Part shown: positions 25,678 through 34,530 of the stretch, in pieces
Position numbering within the stretch: position 1 is the stretch's first letter
How the letters are laid out: each line of letters starts with the position of its first letter
Origin: Paenibacillus albidus
Lineage (GTDB): Bacteria; Bacillota; Bacilli; Paenibacillales; Paenibacillaceae
Length of the DNA: 64,000 nt
Direction of reading: 5' to 3'
Assembly (NCBI RefSeq): GCF_014644435.1
Contig: NZ_BMKR01000002.1
Span: 124,001-188,000 of the forward strand
Notes under the pieces: model-generated
Seen by the model: only the letters and a program-made list of their open reading frames with translations
The model's database searches: none
What the model was told of the DNA's origin: nothing
Position numbers and translations under genes: made by a program

Positions 25678-27003
25678 ATGGGTATAGGACTTAGTCTGAC
25701 GTTGGTGGCCATTTTGATTGTTTTAACCGCTTTTTTTGTAGCTACGGAATTTGCATTGGTAAGATTGAGAGGAAGTCAGATCAGCCAAATGGTTCTTGAG
25801 GGGAAAAAAAATGCTTTGGCTGTGCAGCGGGTTGCCGCCAATCTTGACGGTTATTTGTCCGCTTGCCAGCTTGGGATTACAATCACCGCTCTGGGTATCG
25901 GGGCCTTGGCAGAACCTGCTTTTGAGCAGATGCTGCTGCCGTTGTTCGATATGACCAGTCTCAGCCCAAGCATCACTCACCCTCTTGCTTTTGCACTGGC
26001 ATTTATCATTGCCACATTCCTGCACGTCGTTGTCGGTGAACTTGCACCAAAGACGGCCGCTATAAACATTCCGGAAAAAATCGGTCAGATTACGTCACCG
26101 CTGATTATTTGGTTCTACAGAATTTTGTACCCTTTGATTTGGATCATGAACGGTTCCGCCAATCTCCTGGTACGCATGTTTGGCATGAAACCCGCCAGCG
26201 AACATGGAGATGCGCACAGTGAGGATGAAATTCGCCTGATTTTGTCCGAGAGCTATGAGAGCGGTAAAATCAACAAAGCGGAGTATGGTTACGTGAACCG
26301 GATCTTTGCCTTTGATGAAATGCTGGCACGCGAGATCATGGTTCCGCGTACAGACATGGTGTGTCTGTTCACCAACATGAGCCTGCAGGAGAATCTCAGC
26401 ATTATCCGTAAGGAACAATATACACGTTTCCCTGTAGCGGAAGGCAATAAAGACAACATTATCGGCATGATCAATACAAAGCAGCTTTTTCTCAAGTATG
26501 ACAACAATCCTGACTTTGATTTCAAAAGCTTGATTCAGCCTGTACTGACCGTTTCCGAAGTCACACCGGTAAAGACACTTCTTACCCGTATGCAGTTGGA
26601 GCGTGTGCATATCGCCCTGCTGCTGGATGAATACGGCGGGACCTCCGGTCTCATTACCATTGAAGATATTCTGGAAGAAATCGTTGGTGAAATCCGTGAT
26701 GAATTCGATGCGGACGAACGCAAAAATGTGGAAAAACTAAGTGACACCCATTATTTGTTCGACGGCAAGGTCTCTCTTCTCGAGATCAAGCAGCTGACAG
26801 GTCTGGATTTCGACGATGCGGAGGTCACAACTGTGGGCGGCTGGTTATACAGCCATCTGGACGAGCCTGCGGTCGGCAAAAGCACGGTTCTCAATCACGT
26901 GACCCTTACGATCCGTGAAATGAACAGGCACCGGATCCGCAAGGTTGAGCTTGTGATCGACCAGCCGGATATCGCGGACTCGGCAGAAATGACGGAATCA
27001 TAA
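25678..27003 (+). CDS. CNNM/CorC-family transporter with CBS domains
   Basis: About 441 residues. An N-terminal CNNM (DUF21) membrane domain with four hydrophobic segments carries FFVATEFALVR and GELAPKTAAI. It is followed by two CBS domains (EIMVPRTDMV and LDEYGGTSGLITIEDILEEI) and a C-terminal CorC/HlyC domain. Such proteins export Mg2+ or related divalent cations. The ATG at 25678 is chosen by alignment with the paralogue at 60603-61919; an upstream ATG at 25633 adds a polar stretch without a ribosome binding site. Terminator follows. Confidence 0.85.
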   Translation: MGIGLSLTLVAILIVLTAFFVATEFALVRLRGSQISQMVLEGKKNALAVQRVAANLDGYLSACQLGITITALGIGALAEPAFEQMLLPLFDMTSLSPSITHPLAFALAFIIATFLHVVVGELAPKTAAINIPEKIGQITSPLIIWFYRILYPLIWIMNGSANLLVRMFGMKPASEHGDAHSEDEIRLILSESYESGKINKAEYGYVNRIFAFDEMLAREIMVPRTDMVCLFTNMSLQENLSIIRKEQYTRFPVAEGNKDNIIGMINTKQLFLKYDNNPDFDFKSLIQPVLTVSEVTPVKTLLTRMQLERVHIALLLDEYGGTSGLITIEDILEEIVGEIRDEFDADERKNVEKLSDTHYLFDGKVSLLEIKQLTGLDFDDAEVTTVGGWLYSHLDEPAVGKSTVLNHVTLTIREMNRHRIRKVELVIDQPDIADSAEMTES

Positions 27004-27014
27004 GTTTATATACG

Positions 27015-27064
27015 ACACAAAGACGGCTGGCGTCCTCAGGGACGGTTCAGCCGTTTCTTTGTGT
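27015..27064. terminator. Bidirectional terminator
   Basis: Outer arms ACACAAAGA / TCTTTGTGT and inner CGGCTG / CAGCCG between the convergent CNNM and GNAT genes. Confidence 0.85.
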
Positions 27065-27091
27065 GCGCTTCGAAGGTTCTGGATTAAGCGA

Positions 27092-27613
27092 TTACGGGGC
27101 AGCAAAGGGATCAGGGATAATTTTGCTCATATAATACTCATCCACCCACTGTCCATCGATAAGAAGTGAACATCGCTTCGTCCCTTCAATCTCAAAACCG
27201 CTCTTGGTATAGAGCGCAATTGCCTGCTCATTATGAGTCATAACTGTCAGCTCCAGGCGCACAATCCCGCTCTCCGCAGCCCATATCTCCATCTCCCGGA
27301 ACAGCCTTGTCCCGATGCCCATCCCCTGATAAGCAGACAAGATGCCTATCACGATATAAGCACTGTGCCGGTTGCGGCGAGTATCTTCACCTCGTACAGA
27401 CAAGTAGCCTGCCAATTGCCCTTCCGCTTCTGCACAGATTAACAAGGAAGTATCGGCATGTGCGAAACTACGAATCATCTCTTCGACCTGCCGAACTTGC
27501 GTGTGCCTTTCATCCGGCTCAAGCAGCATGAACTTTGACTCTCTGTCGAGACGGTGCTGCAGTTCAAGTAGTTTAGCCGCGTCCTCTGGGACCAGCTTCC
27601 TTAATTTAACCAT
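27092..27613 (-). CDS. GNAT-family acetyltransferase, YkkB/RimI-like
   Basis: A 173-residue protein with a full GNAT fold. The acetyl-CoA loop AYQGMGIGTRLFREME is at about 94-109, followed by LELTVMTHNEQAIALYTKSGFEIEGT. The acceptor is unknown. Its ATG overlaps the stop of a truncated GNAT remnant by one base, suggesting read-through from the VOC gene upstream. Confidence 0.88.
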   Translation of the reverse strand: MVKLRKLVPEDAAKLLELQHRLDRESKFMLLEPDERHTQVRQVEEMIRSFAHADTSLLICAEAEGQLAGYLSVRGEDTRRNRHSAYIVIGILSAYQGMGIGTRLFREMEIWAAESGIVRLELTVMTHNEQAIALYTKSGFEIEGTKRCSLLIDGQWVDEYYMSKIIPDPFAAP

Positions 27614-27815
27614 TATCCTGTATCCCCTTGATTACAAATACTTCTTAAACAGTTTACTGCTATTTCCGTCATATCCAGCCGCTCATAAAAGACTTGGGCC
27701 TCCGCTCTCCCGGCCGCACTTGACAGCATTACCTTGAGCACTCCCCGGGCGGCAGCCTGTTTCTCCGCATGATCCATTAGTGCCGCTCGGTAGCCTGCCC
27801 CTCGTATATACAAAT
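27613..27815 (-). pseudogene. C-terminal remnant of a GNAT acetyltransferase
   Basis: The frame encodes RGAGYRAALMDHAEKQAAA and RAEAQVFYERLDMTEIAV, the acetyl-CoA loop and last strands of a GNAT domain, but the first half is missing. The remnant abuts the VOC gene stop at 27816, so its front was deleted. Upstream in-frame codons only overlap the VOC gene. Confidence 0.7.
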
Positions 27816-28169
27816 TCAAGATCGGCAGACCATAATAACGTTCCCGTCCGGATCCTTGAAATTGAACCAATGATCGTTTTCGATATCGGTCAGAAGCTCG
27901 GCCCCGCTTGCTTTCACAAAATCATATGCAGCATCGATGTCCTCGGTATTCAGGTGAAAAGCAGGTATTTTCAGCACAGACTCCGCCGTGAAAATCTTGC
28001 TGTCCAGTACGATTCCCGGTCCCTTCATCGGTACAACATATAGATGCCCGAACAGTACTTCGCCGTCGAGCGGCAGTCCGAGCAGGCGGCAATACCACTC
28101 CTTGGAACGTTCAATGTCACTCACCGGGATGAAGACGGCGCCAATCTGGTTCAGAATCGGACTTGTCAC
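27816..28169 (-). CDS. VOC/glyoxalase-family protein
   Basis: A 117-residue single VOC domain: IGAVFIPVSDIERSKEWYC at the start and WFNFKDPDGNVIMV at the end. The family covers glyoxalases, dioxygenases and antibiotic-binding proteins; the specific reaction is not deducible. GTG start, GAGGAGG nine bases upstream. Confidence 0.85.
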   Translation of the reverse strand: MTSPILNQIGAVFIPVSDIERSKEWYCRLLGLPLDGEVLFGHLYVVPMKGPGIVLDSKIFTAESVLKIPAFHLNTEDIDAAYDFVKASGAELLTDIENDHWFNFKDPDGNVIMVCRS

Positions 28170-28331
28170 AGTAAGTAGCCTCCTCTTTGAAGTTGCTCTG
28201 ATAAGTCAATACGCCTTACTCTGTACCAATTCGATAAAATATGTCAATCTCCTCCCCAGAGTTAGGGAAGCCTGAGGAAGTTATGCTATAATCTTGTCAG
28301 CATTCAACAACAGACGTCAGGAGAATCACAA

Positions 28332-29678
28332 TTGGCCAATCTATCCTTTGGCGGACTAAAACTGACACCGCCCAAAATTCTATCGCTCGGTTTCGTACTG
28401 CTGATATTCGCCGGGACCCTGCTCTTATGTCTGCCAGCCGCATCGACCGGCGAGAGACTGGACTTTATTGATGCTTTATTTATGGCAACCTCGGCCACCT
28501 GTGTTACAGGACTCGCGGTTATTGACACCGGAACCGGGTTAAGCACCTTTGGACAAATCGTGCTGCTTGTGCTGTTCCAGTTCGGCGGACTGGGCTTTGT
28601 GACTATGGCCACCTTGATTACACTGGTACTGAACAAACGCATCTCCCTCAAAGAACGGCTGCTCATGCAGGAATCCATGAACCAGAGTTCTATGCAGGGC
28701 ATCGTCCGGCTGATTCGCAGGGTACTGATCTATTCGCTGGTTATCCAGCTTAGCGGCGCTGTACTGCTGGCCCTCCGGTTTATAGAGGACATGCCCCTTG
28801 GACAAGCAATATACTACGGGGTCTTTCACAGTATCTCCATCTTCAACAATGCCGGGTTTGATCTGTTCGGCGATGTCCATGGCCCGTTCAGCGGTTTAAC
28901 ACGTTATGTGAACGATCCCATTGTTAACATCACCTCAATCCTGCTTATATTCCTTGGCGGAATCGGGTTTATTGTCTTGTCGGATGTTCTGGATTTTCGC
29001 AGACGCAAACGGCTTACCCTCCACTCCAAGGTGGTCTTGTGGACTTCTACATTGCTGATCCTGCTTGGAGCTGTCGTTTTTTTCTGGCTGGAGCTGAATC
29101 ACACACTCAAGTCTTTGCCCCCAGGCGGGAAAATATTGGCGTCCTTCCTCCAGGCAGTTACGCCGCGTTCCGGAGGGATTACTACCATTGAGATCCCCTT
29201 GCTGCGTGAATCCACGCAATTCCTGATGATCCTGCTGATGTTCATCGGTGCAGCCCCGGGGTCTACGGGCGGAGGGATAAAGGTCACAACCTTCGCCCTT
29301 CTGTTAACCGCCGTGTACGGGAGATTGCGCGGTAAGGAAGAGACCGTATTGTTCCGCAACCGGATCGCCAAAGAGAACGTCTACAGGGCCATTACAATGA
29401 CCTTGCTGTCCCTGATGCTGATAGTCGGTGCTACAATGCTTCTCTCTGTCACAGAAAGCGCAGAGTTTCTGACGGTGCTTTTTGAGTCCGTATCGGCCTT
29501 CGGCACTTCCGGCATTACCATGGGCCTGACCCCTGAGCTGACGACCATCGGCAAGGTTCTGGTCATCATCCTGATGTTTGTAGGCCGGACAGGTCCGCTC
29601 ACGCTAGCCTACGCGTTGAAACCTAAGAAAAGCAAAGAATTGTACCGTTATCCCGAGGGCAACATTACCATAGGATAA
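28332..29678 (+). CDS. ktrB: Potassium uptake membrane subunit, KtrB/TrkH family
   Basis: A 448-residue channel-like transporter with four M1-P-M2 repeats. Selectivity loops are visible at ATCVTGLAV, FNNAGFDLFG, TPRSGGITT and SAFGTSGITMG, each with the key glycine. TTG start with AGGAG eight bases upstream. An extended -10 (TGCTATAAT) lies about 40 bases ahead. It needs a KtrA/KtrC-type cytoplasmic partner that is not encoded nearby, so it may be KtrD-like and share a partner. Confidence 0.88.
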   Translation: MANLSFGGLKLTPPKILSLGFVLLIFAGTLLLCLPAASTGERLDFIDALFMATSATCVTGLAVIDTGTGLSTFGQIVLLVLFQFGGLGFVTMATLITLVLNKRISLKERLLMQESMNQSSMQGIVRLIRRVLIYSLVIQLSGAVLLALRFIEDMPLGQAIYYGVFHSISIFNNAGFDLFGDVHGPFSGLTRYVNDPIVNITSILLIFLGGIGFIVLSDVLDFRRRKRLTLHSKVVLWTSTLLILLGAVVFFWLELNHTLKSLPPGGKILASFLQAVTPRSGGITTIEIPLLRESTQFLMILLMFIGAAPGSTGGGIKVTTFALLLTAVYGRLRGKEETVLFRNRIAKENVYRAITMTLLSLMLIVGATMLLSVTESAEFLTVLFESVSAFGTSGITMGLTPELTTIGKVLVIILMFVGRTGPLTLAYALKPKKSKELYRYPEGNITIG

Positions 29679-29772
29679 GACCGCATCAGTCAGAAATTCG
29701 TGCTTGCTGATGTACAAAGTGCAGTAACAGATTCCATCCTGAAACATCTGGCCTTGCAGCCAGCCAAGATGA

Positions 29773-29802
29773 ACAACCGGCGGAGCCTGCTCCGCCGGTT
29801 GT
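29773..29802. terminator. Bidirectional terminator
   Basis: ACAACCGGCGGA / TCCGCCGGTTGT with a six-base loop between convergent genes. Confidence 0.85.
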
Positions 29803-29811
29803 ATTTGTTCT

Positions 29812-30087
29812 CTATTCTTCCTGCTCTTCCTGGGTATCCAGTGAAGCATCCAGCAATTGATTGAAGATCTCATCATCATTCTCCAATAAAGCATCGGTTT
29901 CAAGAAACTGCTCCTCGCTCCCGGGCTCCCCGGCAAAACTCAGACTGTAATCCCATTCCGTACCTCTTTTACTGAAAAAGGTAATCTCATACGGGAATTT
30001 ATGATTCTCCAGTGTGAATACGGTTCTGCCTATATAGCTTCGATCCTCCTGGCGTTTCATTTCCGCGCTTTGAATTTCAATCTTCAT
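29812..30087 (-). CDS. Small acidic conserved protein
   Basis: A 91-residue protein: basic, strand-rich first half (YIGRTVFTLENHKFPYEITF) and strongly acidic C-terminus ending EEQEE. No recognised domain. GGAAAGGG upstream of the ATG. Lies alone between convergent ktrB and the divergent aminopeptidase gene. Confidence 0.7.
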   Translation of the reverse strand: MKIEIQSAEMKRQEDRSYIGRTVFTLENHKFPYEITFFSKRGTEWDYSLSFAGEPGSEEQFLETDALLENDDEIFNQLLDASLDTQEEQEE

Positions 30088-30171
30088 GCCCTTTCCATCC
30101 TTTCATCTCAACATCTGCCTTTCTCAGTATACCATTGATAGGGCTGCCAATTCCTCTCCTTGTACCTGTAA

Positions 30172-30200
30172 TTGACTTTTTTCATCCGGCGGTTAATAAT
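30172..30200 (+). promoter_or_regulatory. Promoter of the aminopeptidase pair
   Basis: TTGACT (30172-30177) and AATAAT (30195-30200) with a 17-base spacer, about 50 bases before the first aminopeptidase start. Confidence 0.6.
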
Positions 30201-30252
30201 TTAATACAACGCTTGGAAAGTCTCAGATTAAATCGCAGATGGAGGACAAACA

Positions 30253-31485
30253 ATGACAGATTTTGAAGCAACCTTAAGCAAATATGCCGATTTGGCCGTA
30301 CAGATTGGCGTTAACGTTCAGCCTGGACAAATCCTGGTGGTTCATGCCCCGATTCTGGCGGCTGACTTTGTACGCATGATTACAGCAAAAGCCTACGCAA
30401 TCGGAGCAAGTCTGGTTAAGGTCAACTGGAGTGACGAGTTTATTACGCGCCAGCAATTTGAGCATGCCGCAGATGAGGTATTCACCAAGGCGCCTACCTG
30501 GTACGCCGGGGAAATGACCGAGTTCGCCGAGAACGGTGCTGCGGTCCTGCACGTGATTGCCGACAATCCGGATGCCCTCAAGGGGATTGATCCGCAGCGT
30601 ATCTCTAATTTTCAGAAAACACGCGGGGCAGCACTCACCAAATACCGGGAGTATCAAATGTCCGACAAATTCAGCTGGTGCATTGTTGCCGTCCCTTCCC
30701 AGCCTTGGGCAGACAAAGTGTTTCCTGACGTCCCGGCAGAAGAACGCATGGGCAAGCTTTGGGAAGCTATTTTCCATACGGTCCGCCTGGATCATGAAGA
30801 TCCGGTAGCCGCCTGGCAGGAGCATCTGAACAACCTGGACAGCAAAGCAAATGTGCTGAATGCCAAGAAATATAAGAAGCTGCATTACATAGCTCCCGGA
30901 ACCGATCTGACCATCGAGCTGCCCAAAGGTCATTTATGGGCGCAAGGCGACAGCATTAACGCCAAAGGCCATTCTTTTGTAGCCAATATGCCTACCGAAG
31001 AAGTATTCACGGCCCCGCTTAAGACCGGTGTCAATGGTACCGTCCGCAGTACGAAACCGCTTAGCCATGGCGGCAATATCATTGACGGGTTCACTTTGAC
31101 CTTTGAGAACGGACGAATTATCAAGGTTGAAGCCGAAAAAGGCCAGGAAGCGCTGGAGCATTTGATCAACATGGATGAAGGCGCCAGATATCTGGGAGAG
31201 GTAGCGCTGGTTCCTCATCAATCCCCTATTTCCGAATCCAATATTCTCTATTACAATACCTTGTTTGATGAGAATGCCTCCAACCATCTGGCGATCGGCA
31301 TGGCCTATGCCTTCTGTCTGGAAGGCGGCAAAGAAATGAATGCGGAGCAGCAGATTGCGCATGGTCTGAATTCCAGCGTAACCCATGTGGACTTCATGAT
31401 CGGCTCTTCAGCCATGGATATTGACGGAATTACGGAAGATGGAAATGTAGAGCCCGTATTCCGCAATGGCAATTGGGCATTTTAA
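30253..31485 (+). CDS. ampS: M29-family aminopeptidase (AmpS type)
   Basis: A 410-residue metallo-aminopeptidase of the thermophilic M29 family, releasing N-terminal residues from peptides in the cytoplasm. Expected metal ligands fall in PTEEVFTAP, GEVALVP, NHLAIG and THVDFMIGS. Ribosome binding site GGAGG seven bases upstream. The following gene encodes a paralogue of almost identical length. Confidence 0.9.
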   Translation: MTDFEATLSKYADLAVQIGVNVQPGQILVVHAPILAADFVRMITAKAYAIGASLVKVNWSDEFITRQQFEHAADEVFTKAPTWYAGEMTEFAENGAAVLHVIADNPDALKGIDPQRISNFQKTRGAALTKYREYQMSDKFSWCIVAVPSQPWADKVFPDVPAEERMGKLWEAIFHTVRLDHEDPVAAWQEHLNNLDSKANVLNAKKYKKLHYIAPGTDLTIELPKGHLWAQGDSINAKGHSFVANMPTEEVFTAPLKTGVNGTVRSTKPLSHGGNIIDGFTLTFENGRIIKVEAEKGQEALEHLINMDEGARYLGEVALVPHQSPISESNILYYNTLFDENASNHLAIGMAYAFCLEGGKEMNAEQQIAHGLNSSVTHVDFMIGSSAMDIDGITEDGNVEPVFRNGNWAF

Positions 31486-31528
31486 ACCGAATTACCATTG
31501 AATTTGCTGTAACAGGAGGAGCAGAATT

Positions 31529-32758
31529 ATGCTGGATTTCAAGCAAAAGCTGGAGAATTATGCATTGCTGGCGGTAAAGATTGGTGTCAATATTCAGCCC
31601 GGCCAGACGCTTGTGCTGAACGCGGACATCGCGGCCGCAGAATTGGTGCGCCTGGTGGTGCGCAAAGCCTACGAGGAAGGCGCCAAATGGGTCAAGGTGA
31701 ATTATACGGACGAGATCGTAACCCGGACACGCTACGATTTGGCTCCCTCCGATTCATTTCTAATGCCGCCCAAATGGCAGGCGGATGAACTGGAGGATTT
31801 GGCCCGGAATGGCGCCGCTGTGCTGACTATTATCTCCGCTAACCCGGATTTGCTAAACGGCGTGGAGCCGGCACGGATTACCGACAACCAGCGCATCACA
31901 GGGCAGACACTAGCCCCTTACCGGGAGCTGCTCATGGGCAACCACGCCAGCTGGAGCGGCATTGCTTTCCCGTCTCCGGCCTGGGCCGCCAAAGTCTTCC
32001 CCGAGGCTCCGCAGGAACAACAGGTTGACCTGTTGTGGGATGCCATATTTAAGGCTGTGCGTGCTGACCTGGAAGACCCGATTGAAGCTTGGCACCGGCA
32101 CCTGGACGGCTTAAAAGCCCGCTGCGCTGTGCTCAACGAGAGAAGGTACCGCAAGCTGCACTATACCGCACCGGGGACCGACCTGACCATTGAATTGCCG
32201 GAAGGGCATATTTGGTGCCAGGCAGGTGCCGTGAACAGCCGCGGCATCCCTTTCCTGGCCAATATTCCGACAGAAGAGGTCTTTACTGCCCCGCTCAAAA
32301 CAGGGGTGAACGGCACAGTCCGCAGTACAAAACCGCTCAGCTATGGGGGAAATATCATTGATGGCTTCACTCTTACGCTTGAGAACGGCAAAGTGACCGG
32401 CTTCACCGCCGAGCAGGGACAGGAAACATTAGCCTCCCTCCTGGCGATGGACGAAGGCTCTGCCTATATAGGCGAAGTTGCTTTGGTGCCTTACCAGTCC
32501 CCGATCTCGGAAAGCGGCATCCTCTATTTCACGACATTGTATGACGAGAATGCTTCGTGCCATCTGGCACTGGGCGCAGCCTATGCCTTTACTTTGGAAG
32601 AGGGCATTACGATGACCAAAGAACAGCTCGCGGAGCGCGGGATGAACCAGAGCCTTACCCATGTTGATTTTATGATGGGCTCGTCCGAGATGAATATCGA
32701 CGGCATTACTGACGACGGTACGGCAGAACCCATTTTCCGGGGTGGAAACTGGGCTTAA
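31529..32758 (+). CDS. M29-family aminopeptidase, tandem paralogue
   Basis: A 409-residue paralogue of the upstream gene with the same metal motifs (PTEEVFTAP, GEVALVP, CHLALG, THVDFMMGS). It begins 43 bases after the first, with AGGAGG nine bases before the ATG, so both are probably co-transcribed. Differences cluster in the N-terminal domain, which covers the active site in this family, so substrate range may differ. Confidence 0.9.
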   Translation: MLDFKQKLENYALLAVKIGVNIQPGQTLVLNADIAAAELVRLVVRKAYEEGAKWVKVNYTDEIVTRTRYDLAPSDSFLMPPKWQADELEDLARNGAAVLTIISANPDLLNGVEPARITDNQRITGQTLAPYRELLMGNHASWSGIAFPSPAWAAKVFPEAPQEQQVDLLWDAIFKAVRADLEDPIEAWHRHLDGLKARCAVLNERRYRKLHYTAPGTDLTIELPEGHIWCQAGAVNSRGIPFLANIPTEEVFTAPLKTGVNGTVRSTKPLSYGGNIIDGFTLTLENGKVTGFTAEQGQETLASLLAMDEGSAYIGEVALVPYQSPISESGILYFTTLYDENASCHLALGAAYAFTLEEGITMTKEQLAERGMNQSLTHVDFMMGSSEMNIDGITDDGTAEPIFRGGNWA

Positions 32759-32794
32759 GTATCCTGCCAGCACTACACCGCAGATAAATCAAAC

Positions 32795-32837
32795 AACCCG
32801 TTTCTCCTGTATATTCTGGGGGAGACGGGTTCTTTTT
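32795..32837 (+). terminator. Terminator after the aminopeptidase pair
   Basis: AACCCGTTTCTCC pairs with GGGAGACGGGTT, followed by CTTTTTG. Confidence 0.85.
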
Positions 32838-32888
32838 GTGTTTGCAATAGCGCTTTAGGACGGCAAATAGTCCAAATTTGAAATTTTG

Positions 32889-32956
32889 TTCAATTTTTGT
32901 TCAATTAATTTTCACAATATTGTTGAATTTAGTTCACAATTATGTCACAATAGAAT
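32889..32956 (+). promoter_or_regulatory. Six 11-bp-spaced half-sites and -10 box
   Basis: Half-sites start at 32889 (TTCAAT), 32900 (TTCAAT), 32911 (TTCACA), 32922 (GTTGAA), 32933 (TTCACA) and 32944 (GTCACA), every 11 bases, ending next to TAGAAT (32951-32956). No -35 is evident. This is the layout of PhoP/OmpR-type activated promoters, and TTCACA fits the Bacillus Pho-box unit. Confidence 0.55.
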
Positions 32957-32988
32957 TAAGAAAAGTATTTACAAGGAGGAGATCCACC

Positions 32989-33165
32989 ATGATGAGAGAT
33001 CCATTAGCTAAAGACTTTGACCAAATGGAAGCAGAGCAGATTGATACTGCGGGCCCTACGGACAAAAGTATCGTCGCCTCCAATGCCATTAAATACACTG
33101 CCTATGTGATGCTGTTGTTCGGATTCCTGTACTTCCTGGCTGCTTACCTGGGCCCGATGTTATAA
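32989..33165 (+). CDS. Small single-pass membrane protein
   Basis: A 58-residue protein: acidic N-terminus (DFDQMEAEQIDTAG), then one membrane segment (about 35-55). The ATG at 32989 has AAGGAGG nine bases upstream; the frame is open further upstream but only across the promoter repeats. No family recognised. Its promoter layout suggests control by a PhoP/OmpR-type regulator. Confidence 0.72.
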   Translation: MMRDPLAKDFDQMEAEQIDTAGPTDKSIVASNAIKYTAYVMLLFGFLYFLAAYLGPML

Positions 33166-33262
33166 GGTATAACATGTATATCACCTTTATAGAAAACGCT
33201 TACGGCTAACCAAACCCGCCTTCCGGGTATTGATTAGCCGTTATTTGTGTGTTCTATGCTTG

Positions 33263-33907
33263 TTACCAGGACATGGTTTTGGTTATCCAGGCAATGGCCT
33301 CAGGGGTCCACACCCCGTCCATCCTGGATCTGAGTCCTTCAACGGCTTTCTCCCTGCTTCCGCTGTACGCAGCAATCCCATTCTCCCCAAGCCAATGCTC
33401 CAAGGTCTCATAAGAAGTGCTGTTCCAGCCATTCTTTTCCCCCTCAGCGTTATGCCGTTCCTTTACACCCGATATGACGATATCCAGTGTCCCCTGCAGC
33501 TCCGTGACGGCTCGATCAAAGACCGCCTTTAGCTCCTTGGCCCTCATATCGGCCTCTGTGCGCAGCTGACGGGTCTCAATCCCTTGATCCGCACGGATAA
33601 TCTGCAGCAGCTTCAATGCTTCCGGGCTGCAAAGACCGTCGTTATACCGTTCCTCCAGACTTCGAGGGCTTCCCGCTGCCGCTGCGAACTCAGGGAGCCA
33701 CTCCCGGGATACCAGCACAGCTTTTTTCTTAATGAACTTCCCGTATCCAGCCAAGCCTTCCCCCGGAAATCTAACCCGCCAGCCCCAAGGGTCCAGCTCC
33801 GTATCCGTATGCCAGTTCTCGGCTTTGGTTAGCGCGTTTACAGCGGGATGCCCGGGAATAAGCGGGGCGAGCGGCAGGATACCGTATTGCTTTAAGACTT
33901 CCTTCAT
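33263..33907 (-). CDS. AlkZ-related conserved protein
   Basis: A protein of at least 214 residues, with PLAPLIPGHPAVNALT near the start and EALKLLQIIRADQGIETRQLR in the middle. It resembles a family annotated as AlkZ-related; DNA glycosylase function is unproven. The frame stays open upstream of the ATG at 33907 to a CTG at 33952 (LNNQLEAGSITTYEEM) that overlaps the TetR stop and has GGGAG before it, so the true start may be non-canonical. Last gene of the MBL-TetR operon. Confidence 0.65.
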   Translation of the reverse strand: MKEVLKQYGILPLAPLIPGHPAVNALTKAENWHTDTELDPWGWRVRFPGEGLAGYGKFIKKKAVLVSREWLPEFAAAAGSPRSLEERYNDGLCSPEALKLLQIIRADQGIETRQLRTEADMRAKELKAVFDRAVTELQGTLDIVISGVKERHNAEGEKNGWNSTSYETLEHWLGENGIAAYSGSREKAVEGLRSRMDGVWTPEAIAWITKTMSW

Positions 33908-33944
33908 TTCTTCATACGTAGTGATGCTTCCTGCTTCAAGCTGG

Positions 33945-34529
33945 TTATTCAGTGTAATCCGCTCCCTTCATCTTCTCGATTCCGGCAATATAAGTCTGGA
34001 TAAGGCGGGACAAACTGATGTTTGCATCGAGTGGCATCCCGAAGCCCCCTTTATGCTCCAGGGATGCAAAGCCATGCAAAATACTCCGCAGTCCACGGAC
34101 GGCATGGAGTTCCGCCTCTTCCCCCAGGTTATAGCTGCCAAGTACATCAATGATTAGCTTCAGTATACGTTCGCCTGCCCTTTCCAGCGCCGTATGCTCC
34201 TGTTCCGGTGCCCGCAGCGTAGTCTCATATAAGCCTGGGCGTTTCCTGGCAAAATCAACATAAGCCTGTCCCATGGCTTGTACAGCCTCATCACCGTTCA
34301 GACCATCAGCGGCGAGAGACATAGTGGCATACAGCTGTTCCAGGCCATGTACGGCAAGGAGCGTGCGAAGGCCCTGCAGCCCGTTAATATGATTATACAA
34401 TGACGGGGACCTAACGCCCAGTTTCGCAGCCAGCGCGGCCAAAGTCACTTCTTCCATCCCTTGTTCATCGGCCAGCTCCGCTGCGGCGATAACCAGGGTC
34501 TGTGTATCCAGTCCGGCTCTTGGTGACAT
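33945..34529 (-). CDS. TetR-family repressor
   Basis: A 194-residue repressor: N-terminal helix-turn-helix (about 10-55, TLAALAAKLGVRSPSLYNHI) and a C-terminal TetR_C_33-like ligand domain. It starts one base after the MBL-fold gene with AGGAGAG upstream. Two palindromes in the operon promoter are likely its own operators. Confidence 0.88.
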   Translation of the reverse strand: MSPRAGLDTQTLVIAAAELADEQGMEEVTLAALAAKLGVRSPSLYNHINGLQGLRTLLAVHGLEQLYATMSLAADGLNGDEAVQAMGQAYVDFARKRPGLYETTLRAPEQEHTALERAGERILKLIIDVLGSYNLGEEAELHAVRGLRSILHGFASLEHKGGFGMPLDANISLSRLIQTYIAGIEKMKGADYTE

Positions 34530-34530
34530 C

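Noticed and set aside
32878-32988. Longer start for the small membrane protein
   Set aside because: The extra codons cover the promoter repeats and -10 box; the ATG at 32989 has a strong ribosome binding site.
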